Below, one piece after another: positions 17,578 to 25,205 of a stretch of DNA of 64,000 nt (position 1 is its first letter; each line of letters starts with the position of its first letter). Below the pieces are notes generated by a model. It had not been told where the DNA came from and ran no database searches. It saw only the letters and a program-made list of their open reading frames with translations. This DNA comes from Bacteroidota bacterium. GTDB lineage: Bacteria > Bacteroidota > Bacteroidia > Bacteroidales > Cfx3-03. The stretch spans positions 627,114 to 691,113 of the forward strand of contig JACAUB010000001.1 of assembly GCA_013390605.1 (NCBI GenBank), read 5' to 3'. The position numbers and the translations under genes were made by a program.

Positions 17578-19362
17578 ATGGAATCAGTAAAACGACTTTT
17601 TGATATTCTTGCTTTTCACCAAGCACATTATTTACCAAAAGAAGATGTACTAGCAGGAAAGGAAGACGGAAAGTGGAGAAAGTATTCCATTGATCAATAT
17701 ATATCTATTGTCAATGATCTTAGTTATGGTCTTTTAAAACTCGGCATTAAAAAGGGTGATAATATAGCAACAATAACACCGAATAGGCCGGAATGGAACT
17801 TTGTGGACATGGCATTATTGCAAATTGGTGCAGTTCACGTTCCTATTTATCCAACAATAAGCGAATCTGATTATAAGTATATCTTGGCGCATGCTGAGAT
17901 TAAACTGGTTTTTATTAATGGACAGGATATTAATAGAAAGATAGAGCATATTGTACCTGAAATACCCTCAATAATTGGAGTGTATTCTTTTAAAGAATGT
18001 GCGGGTGTTCCTTCCTATACGGAAATATTAAATTCAGGAAAAGAGAATCCACTCACTGTTGAGGTGCAACTGTTGAGAGATTCTATTAATGAAAATGATC
18101 TTGCCACTATCATTTATACTTCTGGAACAACAGGAAATCCAAAAGGTGTTATGCTTTCACATGCAAACATCATCAGTAATATGATGAGTTGTTCGCATAT
18201 ACCACCAATTGGACAAGAAGGGAAAGCTTTAAGCTATCTCCCTTTGTGTCATGTATATGAGCGGATGCTCACCTATCTTTGGCAATATGTCGGGATCTCT
18301 GTTTATTATGCAGAGAGTATTGCTACCATTGCAGATAATATGCGCGAAATTAAGCCTGATGCCATGACAACGGTACCCCGGCTTCTTGAAAAAATTTATG
18401 ATAAGATATTTAGTACGGGAAAGAAACTTAAAGGCTTTAAACGGTTTGTATTTTTCTGGGCTTTACGTATTGCTTTACGCTATGAGCTCAATGGTGCTAA
18501 TGGTTGGTATTATGAATTGAAGCGGAGTATTGCTGACAAGCTGGTTTATTCTAAATGGAGAGATGCGGTTGGTGGAAATTTAAAGGTTATGGTTTCGGGA
18601 GGTGCAGCACTGCAGCCAAGATTATTGCGTGTATATTGGGCAGCTCGCATTCCTGTTTTGGAAGGTTATGGGTTGACTGAAACGTCTCCGGTTATTTCTG
18701 TAAATACATTTGTTGAGGGAACGATTAAATTTGGAACTGTTGGTCCTGTTATTTCTACAGCTGAGGTTCAGATTGCTGAAGATGGAGAGATTCTCAGTAA
18801 AGGGCCCGGTGTAATGATAGGTTATTATAAGGAACCTGAATTAACCAAAGAATCTATTGATACAGATGGATGGTTTCATACTGGTGATATAGGCACCATG
18901 GTTGACGGCGATCTGCTAAAAATCACCGGACGAAAGAAGGCTATTTTTAAAACTTCAATGGGTAAATATATCAGTCCTGAACTTCTTGAAAACAAACTGA
19001 AAGAATCTATTTTTATTGATAATGCACTAGTTGTTGGTGAAAATCAAAAATTTGCTGCTGCATTAATTATTCCTGATTTTCAGTTTCTACGAGCTTATTG
19101 TATCCATAAGGGGATTGATGCTAAAACGAATGAGCAGATGGTAAGTCACCCTCAGATCATTAAGCGTGTCAGAAAAGAAGTAGATCGGTTCAATAAGAAA
19201 TTTGGTACATATGAACAGATCAAAAAGTTTGAACTTATTGATCATGAGTGGACAATAGATTCGGGAGAGCTTACCGGTTCGTTAAAATTAAGACGGAATG
19301 TAATATCAGAGCGCTATCGAAATGTTATTGATAAAATATTTGCAGTTGCATCAGAAGAGTAG
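17578..19362 (+). CDS. Long-chain fatty acid-CoA ligase (FadD15-like), copy 2
   Basis: A 594-residue paralogue of the preceding synthetase with all adenylation motifs: IIYTSGTTGNPKGVMLSH, GYGLTETSP, GWFHTGDIG and ITGRKKAIFKTSMGKY. The two proteins align without large gaps, and differ mainly in the acyl-pocket-proximal segments and the C-terminal 90 residues, so they may have diverged in substrate range. It begins 36 bp after copy 1. The gene is convergent with holA, whose stop lies 34 bp away, and no strong hairpin separates them. Confidence 0.92.
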   Translation: MESVKRLFDILAFHQAHYLPKEDVLAGKEDGKWRKYSIDQYISIVNDLSYGLLKLGIKKGDNIATITPNRPEWNFVDMALLQIGAVHVPIYPTISESDYKYILAHAEIKLVFINGQDINRKIEHIVPEIPSIIGVYSFKECAGVPSYTEILNSGKENPLTVEVQLLRDSINENDLATIIYTSGTTGNPKGVMLSHANIISNMMSCSHIPPIGQEGKALSYLPLCHVYERMLTYLWQYVGISVYYAESIATIADNMREIKPDAMTTVPRLLEKIYDKIFSTGKKLKGFKRFVFFWALRIALRYELNGANGWYYELKRSIADKLVYSKWRDAVGGNLKVMVSGGAALQPRLLRVYWAARIPVLEGYGLTETSPVISVNTFVEGTIKFGTVGPVISTAEVQIAEDGEILSKGPGVMIGYYKEPELTKESIDTDGWFHTGDIGTMVDGDLLKITGRKKAIFKTSMGKYISPELLENKLKESIFIDNALVVGENQKFAAALIIPDFQFLRAYCIHKGIDAKTNEQMVSHPQIIKRVRKEVDRFNKKFGTYEQIKKFELIDHEWTIDSGELTGSLKLRRNVISERYRNVIDKIFAVASEE

Positions 19363-19396
19363 GTCTTTGATCTTTTTAAGATTCTACTTATGAATG

Positions 19397-20425
19397 TTAG
19401 TGTAGTATTTTGAAAATTAATTCTTTTAATAATTCGCCATCAGTAGCTGAGAGGTTCTCTACACCTTTTGATTTGAGATCGTACTCGCGGAGGTAAGAGA
19501 TGATTCGTATCAGTTTATCTGGTTTATAGTTATTGGCCGCATTAACATAATCTTTTAAAAAGTAAGGATTTACCCCAAGTACCTTTGCTGCATTTCCCTG
19601 TGATTTATCAGACAAAGAATGATAGATAATGAGTTTATTAAAAAAACTAAATATAAGCGAAATGGTTACTATTAGCGGGTTGTCTTTTGCATTAGCCGAT
19701 AGATGGTTAATGATAGTATTTGCCTTCATTACATTGCGTGTTCCCAGCGCATTTTGTAGTTCGAAAACATTATAGTCTTTACTGATGCCAATGTTCTGTT
19801 CTATGTAATCTTCATTAATGGTTGCACCCTTCGGTAAATTAATAAATAACTTACTGGTTTCGTTTACTATTTTTGATAAGTCATTACCTAACGACTCGGC
19901 AAGAAGCAATGAAGCTTTTGGTGAAAGACTATATCCGCTATCACGTACATAGGCGTTGATCCAATCAGGTATTTTATCATCGTATAATTTAACTGATTCT
20001 AAAACTACTGCATGTTTAGATATGGCCTTGTAAAGAGCCGTACGTTTATCCAGCTTACCGTGTTTATGGCAAAATACCAACAATGTGGAGGGTTGGGGAT
20101 GTTCTAGATAGTGAATTAACCTATTTGCATTTTCTTCTCCTGAAAGTTTCAGATCTTGCGCCTCTTTAATAATTACAACTTGATATTCAGCCATCATTGG
20201 AAAACGTTTTGCAGCTCCAACGATAGCTGAAATATCAACATCTTTACCATAAAGTACGGAAAGGTTAAAAGCCTTTTCATCTTCAGTTAACACATTATCC
20301 TGAATATAATCAGAGATAAGGTCAATAAAATAAGGTTCGTCGCCTACAAGATAATATACAGGCTTATAGGCCTTTTTCTTCAGGTCAGACAATAATTGAA
20401 CATGCGTGGTTTTAGGTTCTGCCAT
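19397..20425 (-). CDS. holA: DNA polymerase III subunit delta
   Basis: A 342-residue protein of the usual HolA length. It is the clamp-loader subunit that opens the beta sliding clamp. Landmarks include the N-terminal YYLVGDEPYFIDLI (nucleotide-binding-like fold lacking a P-loop), FPMMAEYQVVIIKEAQ, LLVFCHKHGKLDKRTALYKA, and a C-terminal helical collar with YFLKDYVNAANNY and the closing LLKELIFKIL. The ATG at 20423-20425 is preceded by a TAnnTTTG box ending four bases before it, so the mRNA may be leaderless. Confidence 0.92.
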   Translation of the reverse strand: MAEPKTTHVQLLSDLKKKAYKPVYYLVGDEPYFIDLISDYIQDNVLTEDEKAFNLSVLYGKDVDISAIVGAAKRFPMMAEYQVVIIKEAQDLKLSGEENANRLIHYLEHPQPSTLLVFCHKHGKLDKRTALYKAISKHAVVLESVKLYDDKIPDWINAYVRDSGYSLSPKASLLLAESLGNDLSKIVNETSKLFINLPKGATINEDYIEQNIGISKDYNVFELQNALGTRNVMKANTIINHLSANAKDNPLIVTISLIFSFFNKLIIYHSLSDKSQGNAAKVLGVNPYFLKDYVNAANNYKPDKLIRIISYLREYDLKSKGVENLSATDGELLKELIFKILH

Positions 20426-20429
20426 ACCA

Positions 20430-20437
20430 CAAAGATA
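20430..20437 (-). promoter_or_regulatory. -7 box directly before holA (possible leaderless transcript)
   Basis: On the minus strand TATCTTTG is followed by TGGT and then the ATG. The usual start point 5-8 bases past the box would fall at or inside the first codon. No -33 TTTG at the normal spacing was found. Confidence 0.5.
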
Positions 20438-20470
20438 AATCCAAAAATCAAACGACCTAATGTAGAATTA

Positions 20471-21250
20471 TTAATTGTAGTCAAACTTTAAGTGTTTAAC
20501 AGTAATGCCGTTGTTTATAAGCTGATTTAATGAGTCGATGCCAATTTTTAGATGGTCGTTTAAATAATGCTCAGATACTTTTACATCACTGGCTTCAGTC
20601 TTTACTCCTTCGGGGATCATTGGTTGGTCTGAAACCAGAAGGAGAGCACCTGTAGGTATATGATTTGCAAAACCGACAATGAAAAGAGTTGCTGTTTCCA
20701 TATCGATACCCATTGATCTGGTTGTGCGTAGATATTCCTTAAACGCACTATCGTGCTCCCATACGCGACGATTGGTGGTGTAAATTGTTCCGGTCCAGTA
20801 GTCGCGTTTGTGTTCGCGTATAGTGGTAGAAATAGCTTTTTGTAGATTGAAAGCAGGGAGGGCAGGTACTTCGGGGGGGAAATAATCGTTAGAGGTTCCC
20901 TCGCCTCTAATTGCTGCTATTGGTAATATTAAGTCACCAACATTATTCTTCATTTTTAAGCCTCCACATTTTCCTAGAAAAAGAGCTGCTTTGGGTTGAA
21001 TAGCACTTAGCAGATCCATAATAGATGCGGCATTGGCACTTCCCATGCCAAAATTAATGATAGTAATGTTATTTGCTGTAGCATTTGGCATTGGACGGTC
21101 GTGGCCATGAATGGGGACATTATTCCATTCAGCAAATAATTCGACATAAGTATTGAAATTAACCAGGATGATATATTGTCCAAATTCATCAAGGTGAGTA
21201 CCGGTATAGCGGGGAAGCCAGTTTTCTACAATTTCGAGTTTGGTCTTCAT
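20471..21250 (-). CDS. amn: AMP nucleosidase (short Bacteroidota type)
   Basis: A 259-residue nucleoside-phosphorylase-fold enzyme, expected to split AMP into adenine and ribose-5-phosphate and so adjust the adenylate pool. It has INFGMGSANAA (phosphate-binding region), FLGKCGGLK, the MGIDMETATLF motif with the ribose-contacting Glu, and LLVSDQPM with the catalytic Asp. This is the short, single-domain AMP nucleosidase found across Bacteroidota rather than the two-domain E. coli Amn. The ATG at 21250 is preferred to an in-frame GTG two codons earlier because the promoter box (21265-21272) is close. Related activities (MTA/SAH nucleosidase) are less likely given the N-terminal NWLPRYTGT segment. 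Confidence 0.85.
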   Translation of the reverse strand: MKTKLEIVENWLPRYTGTHLDEFGQYIILVNFNTYVELFAEWNNVPIHGHDRPMPNATANNITIINFGMGSANAASIMDLLSAIQPKAALFLGKCGGLKMKNNVGDLILPIAAIRGEGTSNDYFPPEVPALPAFNLQKAISTTIREHKRDYWTGTIYTTNRRVWEHDSAFKEYLRTTRSMGIDMETATLFIVGFANHIPTGALLLVSDQPMIPEGVKTEASDVKVSEHYLNDHLKIGIDSLNQLINNGITVKHLKFDYN

Positions 21251-21264
21251 AGGCACTTTCTTTA

Positions 21265-21272
21265 CAAAGGTA
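21265..21272 (-). promoter_or_regulatory. -7 box of the AMP nucleosidase promoter
   Basis: TACCTTTG on the minus strand fits TAnnTTTG and ends 14 bases before the ATG at 21250, giving a very short leader. Confidence 0.5.
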
Positions 21273-21318
21273 GCAAATCAAAAAATATAACCTAACTTTA
21301 TCCATTAAATTTTTTCAT

Positions 21319-21768
21319 GTGATTCAATTAAATCTACCTGATTTTGAACTCAAAACACGAACCGAGAATGGGAAAGTACAGGTTTATGATAGGGTTCGTC
21401 GTAAATTTGTTGCCCTAACTCCTGAAGAGTGGGTGAGGCAGCATTATGTTAATTTTTTAAATGTCTATAAGGGAGTGCCTATTTCTCATATCGCTGTTGA
21501 GAAACAACTCAGGGTAAATAATTTATCTAAAAGGGCCGATATAGTAGTGTTCAAGGGAGGTCAACAACCGGTATTGGCTATTGAGGTTAAAGCCCCAACC
21601 ATTGAGATTAATGAAGATGTATTCTATCAGCTATTGCGATATAACATGCCTATGCATGTTGATTATCTTGGTGTTACAAATGGCCTTCGCCATGTTTATT
21701 GTAAAATAGATTATCAACTACAGAAAGCAGATTTTATTGAAGCGTTGCCCGATTATACGTATCTTTAA
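21319..21768 (+). CDS. Solo HsdR_N-domain protein (type I restriction R-subunit N-terminal domain)
   Basis: A 149-residue protein widespread in Bacteroidota. It starts at a GTG (21319), with no in-frame ATG near; the conserved N-terminus MIQLNLPDF supports this start. It carries the PD-(D/E)XK-like core of HsdR: EKQLRVN, RADIVVF with the metal-binding Asp, and LAIEVKAP with the E-x-K pair, followed by the Gln-containing YQLLRYN. There is no helicase domain and no HsdM/HsdS gene nearby, so this is not a restriction enzyme in the usual sense. It may act on nucleic acid alone in an unknown housekeeping role. A DUF4010 membrane-protein gene follows after 31 bp. Confidence 0.8.
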   Translation: MIQLNLPDFELKTRTENGKVQVYDRVRRKFVALTPEEWVRQHYVNFLNVYKGVPISHIAVEKQLRVNNLSKRADIVVFKGGQQPVLAIEVKAPTIEINEDVFYQLLRYNMPMHVDYLGVTNGLRHVYCKIDYQLQKADFIEALPDYTYL

Positions 21769-21799
21769 TCAATGAATAATGATTTAAACCGATTGCTTT

Positions 21800-23068
21800 A
21801 TGGATGAATTTTTTTCTAATATACCGCCCGATCTATACCGGTTTTTAATGGTGACGGTTTTTTCATTGCTAATTGGGTTATCTCAAAAAAATTTACATAT
21901 TGCCAGGAGTGCTCAATTCTCGTTTGGAACAGATCGTACATTTACTTTTATTGGCCTTTTGGGCTACGTTTTATATGTTGTTGACCCGGTAAGTCTAATT
22001 TTATATGCAATTGGATTAATTATATTGGCTCTTTTTCTGGCGGTTAACTATTTCTATAAAATAGCAAAACTCTCCGATTATGGAATCACCACGATGATGA
22101 TTGCATTGATAACTTATAGCCTGGCACCACTTGTGTTTAAACAACCTTTCTGGCTTTCTATCCTGGTAGTTGTAACAGTTGTGATAATTGCTGAGCTTAA
22201 AGAATCACTTACATCATTGTCTGAAAAGTTGAACAGAGGGGAATTTATTACCCTGGGAAAATTTTTGGCTATTGCTGGTATTGTTTTGCCTTTATTACCC
22301 GATACACCGATTGTTTCATACTTAAGTATCACCCCCTATAAGCTATGGCTTGCCATGGTTGTTATTTCATCTATTTCATATTTTAGTTATCTGCTTCGTA
22401 AATTCGTATTTAAGGATTCAGGTGTCTTGGTGACAGGGATTTTGGGTGGTTTATATAGTTCTACCGCCACGACCTTAATTCTATCTAGAAAGAGTAAAGA
22501 AGATGAAGATAATGCTCGTCAGTATGGTGCTGCAATTATTATTTCTTCCTCCATGATGTTCTTTCGGGTGTTAATTATCATGGCTATCTTTAATTTTACG
22601 CTGTTTTTATTGGTTTATCCATATTTTTTGGTTCTAATTGCATTATCTATTGCTTTGGGACTATTTTTCTGGCTCAGGGCTCGTCATACTGTTAAAGAGG
22701 TGAAGAGCGAATTAACAGATAAGAACCCACTTGAATTTAAAGTAGCAATAATTTTTACGCTTCTTTATTTGGGTTTTACTTTTCTTACCTATTTTACTAT
22801 CCGTACTTTTGGAACAGGTGGATTGAATACACTCTCTTATATGGTCGGATTTACTGATATTGATCCTTTTTTGCTAAATCTTTTCCAGGGTAAATTCTCG
22901 ATTGGAACCGATGCTATCGCAAGAGCAATTATGCAAGCTATTATTAGTAATAATGTTTTAAAGTATGTTTATGCTGTTTGTCTCGGCTCAAAACATAACA
23001 GATTAAGTCTGACTATTGGATTTGGAGCTATTGTGTTAGTAAATCTTGTTATCATCTTTTTAATATAA
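21800..23068 (+). CDS. MgtC/DUF4010-family integral membrane protein
   Basis: A 422-residue membrane protein with roughly a dozen hydrophobic segments. The N-terminal third resembles MgtC/SapB proteins (LLIGLSQKN...GTDRTFTFIGLLGY: the conserved G-x-R-T turn), and the rest is DUF4010, with GGLYSSTATTLILSRKSKED as its clearest motif. Members are proposed to be transporters or regulators linked with magnesium homeostasis, but the substrate is not established. It begins 31 bp downstream of the HsdR_N gene. It is the last native gene before the insertion sequence at 23324. Confidence 0.75.
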   Translation: MDEFFSNIPPDLYRFLMVTVFSLLIGLSQKNLHIARSAQFSFGTDRTFTFIGLLGYVLYVVDPVSLILYAIGLIILALFLAVNYFYKIAKLSDYGITTMMIALITYSLAPLVFKQPFWLSILVVVTVVIIAELKESLTSLSEKLNRGEFITLGKFLAIAGIVLPLLPDTPIVSYLSITPYKLWLAMVVISSISYFSYLLRKFVFKDSGVLVTGILGGLYSSTATTLILSRKSKEDEDNARQYGAAIIISSSMMFFRVLIIMAIFNFTLFLLVYPYFLVLIALSIALGLFFWLRARHTVKEVKSELTDKNPLEFKVAIIFTLLYLGFTFLTYFTIRTFGTGGLNTLSYMVGFTDIDPFLLNLFQGKFSIGTDAIARAIMQAIISNNVLKYVYAVCLGSKHNRLSLTIGFGAIVLVNLVIIFLI

Positions 23069-23323
23069 CGATTCTGGCTGATATCCCATGGGGTTAGATC
23101 TGTCCGACAAACTGAGGAGATAGTCCACTTTCTCATTTCTACTGAAGCAGTCATTCCGGTCACGTGGAAAGAAGTTTTATTTAAACGTGAATATATTACT
23201 TGATTTTTTTAAATAATCGAAATGATGGAGCTTTATGTGGTCACCTTAGCAAGGACTATAAATACCCTGAACTTCCCTAAGGATTTTTCTCTTTTACGCT
23301 GAAGATATAAATATTCTAATACA
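23069..23323. other. Gap before the insertion sequence with degenerate repeat-like DNA
   Basis: No gene was recognised. The stretch 23080-23165 (CCATGGGGTTAGATCTG through GCAGTCATTCCGG) resembles the degenerate intergenic repeats seen elsewhere in the window, including CTATGGTTAGTCTG near 55500, though the match is loose. Confidence 0.3.
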
Positions 23324-23348
23324 TGTCTTTTACTGAAAAAGGTATACA
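23324..23348 (+). repeat. Left terminal inverted repeat of the IS
   Basis: TGTCTTTTACTGAAAAAGG followed by TATACA; it pairs with 24968-24992 at 22 of 25 positions. Confidence 0.8.
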
Positions 23349-23375
23349 GTATAAACGTTTAAAAAAACACTGTAT

Positions 23376-23921
23376 ATGGGAATGAAAAGAGAAAGAGTTG
23401 AAAGAAATGTATCGGGTAAACGCTATTTTGTATACCCAGAAGAGGATCGAATCAGGATAGTGAAGGAACTGGAAAAAGGATCACTTTCTATAAAAGAAGT
23501 CATGCAGAAATACGAAGTTCTGGATGCGTCCACAGTTTTAAACTGGTTAAAAAGATACTCATCAGAATATCGGGAGAACTACATGCGAGTGCTCCTATCG
23601 GTTTCCGATCGAAGGCAAATAGCGTATAAGGTAGAATCAGGAGTCATGAGCATTGAGGAAGCCTCTACACGTTACAGGGTGCAACAAAGAACCATAAAAA
23701 GTTGGATAAAGTTGTATACTTGTATTCCTAAACTGGTGGACACTATGGCAAAGAACGAACAATCTCAATCAGGTTCATCCGAGCAAACAAAGGCATTACA
23801 GAAACAGATAGAACAGCTTAAGCTTAAGGTAGAAGCATTGGAGACCATGATTGATATCGCAGAGGATCAGCTGAAAATCGATATCAGAAAAAAACCTGGT
23901 ACCAAGCAGTCAAAGCCATGA
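23376..23921 (+). CDS. IS3-family transposase OrfA
   Basis: A 181-residue protein with two helix-turn-helix units (about residues 17-60, with EEDRIRIVKELEKGSLSIKE, and about 75-115, with EEASTRYRVQQRTIKSWIKLY) and a C-terminal leucine-zipper-like coiled coil (KALQKQIEQLKLKVEALETM). This is the DNA-binding and dimerisation part of IS3 transposases; the duplicated HTH is typical of the IS150-like subgroup. It ends by an ATGA overlap with OrfB. Seven A residues at 23888-23894, in the register A-AAA-AAA, offer a -1 slippage site from which the frame runs open into orfB. Confidence 0.9.
   Translation: MGMKRERVERNVSGKRYFVYPEEDRIRIVKELEKGSLSIKEVMQKYEVLDASTVLNWLKRYSSEYRENYMRVLLSVSDRRQIAYKVESGVMSIEEASTRYRVQQRTIKSWIKLYTCIPKLVDTMAKNEQSQSGSSEQTKALQKQIEQLKLKVEALETMIDIAEDQLKIDIRKKPGTKQSKP
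23888..23894 (+). promoter_or_regulatory. Candidate programmed -1 frameshift site (A-AAA-AAA)
   Basis: The OrfA codons AGA-AAA-AAA contain the heptamer A AAA AAA. A -1 slip here gives a continuous reading frame (TWYQAVKAMKESHAQ...) into OrfB with no stop codon, producing the OrfAB fusion that acts as transposase in IS3 elements. Confidence 0.6.
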
Positions 23922-24829
23922 AAGAAAGCCATGCACAAGTAGGGTTCGGGCCACTTTGTATGCTGTTTGGTAAAACCCGTTATGCCTTTTATAAGAAAGG
24001 AAAGAATCAGCAAAGATGGCTGAATGAAGAACAAATCGTCTTGGAAATGGTCTCCATCATAAGACGGGAATTGCCTTGTACAGGTACCCCCAAGCTCTAT
24101 CACATGTTAAGAAAAACGCTTCAGGATCATCACATAAAAATGGGCAGAGACTCCCTGCACCGGCTTCTTTGTGGAAATGGGCTGACAATAAGACCCAGGA
24201 AACGATATGTGGTGACAACCGATTCCAGACATTGGATGAAGAAATATCCCAACCTGATAAAGGATCTTGTTATCAATGAATCAGAACAGGTATGGGTCTC
24301 AGACATTACCTACATCCAGGTAGGGGAAGCATTTAACTTCTTATCGTTGATCACGGATGCTTATTCCAAACAAATCATGGGGTTTTGCCTTCACCCAACC
24401 TTGGAGGCTGAGGGCTGCATGAATGCCTTGAAAATGGCTTTGAGCCAGAAAATAAAATACGACATCAGCCATATCCATCACTCTGACAGGGGAGCCCAGT
24501 ATTGTTGCGGTGACTATGTGGATTTATTACATACTGCAGGATTAGGGATCAGTATGACTGAAAACGGAGACCCTTACCAGAATGCCATTGCCGAAAGGGT
24601 TAATGGAATACTCAAGTACGAGTTTAGCTTAAACCGTGAATTTGCAGACACTACCCAAGCCCTTGAAGTTATTCAAAAGAGCATTAGGGCTTACAATGAG
24701 CTAAGCCCCCACATGAGCTGTAATTACCTTACACCGGTGCAGGCTCATCAAATGAAAGGGGTTCTGGAAAAGAAATGGAAACCGAAAGTAAAACAAAAAG
24801 AGAAAGAAGTATTATTTGATAGCGTTTAA
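23918..24829 (+). CDS. IS3-family transposase OrfB (DDE integrase core)
   Basis: A 303-residue protein with an N-terminal HTH_21-like region (ELPCTGTPKLYHMLRKT) and an rve integrase core (about residues 120-280). The catalytic triad is visible: D in WVSDITYIQVG, D in HHSDRGAQY, and E in QNAIAERVNGILKYE. The intervening distances fit D-D-35-E. Alone it starts at an ATG overlapping the OrfA stop; as functional transposase it is probably made as the -1 frameshift fusion. The last residues VLFDSV precede a small palindrome and the repeat-rich right end. Confidence 0.92.
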   Translation: MKESHAQVGFGPLCMLFGKTRYAFYKKGKNQQRWLNEEQIVLEMVSIIRRELPCTGTPKLYHMLRKTLQDHHIKMGRDSLHRLLCGNGLTIRPRKRYVVTTDSRHWMKKYPNLIKDLVINESEQVWVSDITYIQVGEAFNFLSLITDAYSKQIMGFCLHPTLEAEGCMNALKMALSQKIKYDISHIHHSDRGAQYCCGDYVDLLHTAGLGISMTENGDPYQNAIAERVNGILKYEFSLNREFADTTQALEVIQKSIRAYNELSPHMSCNYLTPVQAHQMKGVLEKKWKPKVKQKEKEVLFDSV

Positions 24830-24903
24830 AAAATGGTGCCATTTTACGTAAAACTATTTAAAAAATGTTTCAAATAAAATTACTAACTTTAATTTATTAG
24901 GAA

Positions 24904-24986
24904 TGTATACTTATTTTAGTGAATTGATTTTTTACTGTATACTTTTTCTAGTAATACTACTTAAATGTGTATACCTATTTCAGTAA
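24904..24986 (+). repeat. Three 19-bp direct repeats at 32-bp spacing at the IS right end
   Basis: Copies at 24904-24922, 24936-24954 and 24968-24986 share the consensus TGTATACYTWTTYYAGTRA. Start-to-start distance is exactly 32 bp twice (three helical turns). The outermost copy is the inner part of the right inverted repeat. They are probably an array of transposase-binding sites. Only one clear copy exists at the left end. Confidence 0.75.
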
Positions 24987-24992
24987 GGGACA
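24968..24992 (-). repeat. Right terminal inverted repeat of the IS
   Basis: The reverse complement of the left terminal repeat with three mismatches; the inner 19 bases also form the third copy of the 32-bp-spaced array. Confidence 0.8.
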
Positions 24993-25004
24993 AATAGGGG
25001 GATC

Positions 25005-25090
25005 TGTACCCCTTCTCTACCCGTTCTGTACCCGTTCTGTACGGGTAATGTACCCCTTGGGGGTAGAGTACCCCTACAGAACGGGTACAA
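25005..25090. repeat. GC-rich array of 11-bp units with nested palindromes
   Basis: Five consecutive 11-base units start at 25005, 25016, 25027, 25038 and 25049 (TGTACCCCTTC, TCTACCCGTTC, TGTACCCGTTC, TGTACGGGTAA, TGTACCCCTTG). They are followed by inverted versions. A perfect 14-bp inverted repeat joins 25028-25041 with 25075-25088, and a smaller one joins 25051-25056 with 25060-25065. Its GC content is far above the surroundings. It starts 12 bases beyond the right end of the insertion sequence. No known element family was recognised. Confidence 0.7.
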
Positions 25091-25170
25091 TAAAGGCATA
25101 GATCTCCTACTTTTAGGATTAGTTATAGGATTGCTGTTGAAATGATATCTGTTTTTATTTGGTAAAAAGA

Positions 25171-25205
25171 TCAGCCGATACGGATTATGAATTTGTATCG
25201 GCTGA
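25171..25205 (-). terminator. 11-bp perfect hairpin followed by T residues on the minus strand
   Basis: Arms 25171-25181 and 25195-25205 are perfectly complementary (TCAGCCGATAC) around 13 bases. On the minus strand the stem is followed by a TCTTTTTACC tract, as in a rho-independent terminator. It lies 285 bp beyond the TPR gene, which already has its own terminator, so it may end a transcript arising inside this gap. Confidence 0.45.

Larger units (their letters stand above)
23324..24992 (+). mobile_element. IS3-family insertion sequence (about 1.67 kb)
   Basis: Two overlapping transposase frames lie between imperfect terminal inverted repeats. The left end 23324-23348 and the right end 24968-24992 match in 22 of 25 positions when one is reversed, and both begin 5'-TGTC as expected of IS3 ends (TG...CA). 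The right end has two further copies of the inner 19 bases at an exact 32-bp spacing. A short palindrome (24830-24845) follows the orfB stop. I could not see a target-site duplication in the flanks, so the insertion may be old or one flank has changed. The element looks intact and potentially active. Confidence 0.88.

Noticed and set aside
21319..23068. Possible restriction-modification or defence island near the HsdR_N protein
   Set aside because: No HsdM, HsdS, helicase or toxin-antitoxin gene is adjacent; the downstream gene is a DUF4010 membrane protein and the upstream gene is AMP nucleosidase.
23324..23348. A shorter 19-bp definition of the IS terminal repeat (23330-23348)
   Set aside because: Extending outwards by six bases at both ends gives TGTC termini in matching register, which fits IS3-type TG...CA ends better.
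25005..25090. Possible CRISPR array
   Set aside because: The units are only 11 bp and directly adjoining, with no spacers of 25-40 bp and no cas genes nearby.
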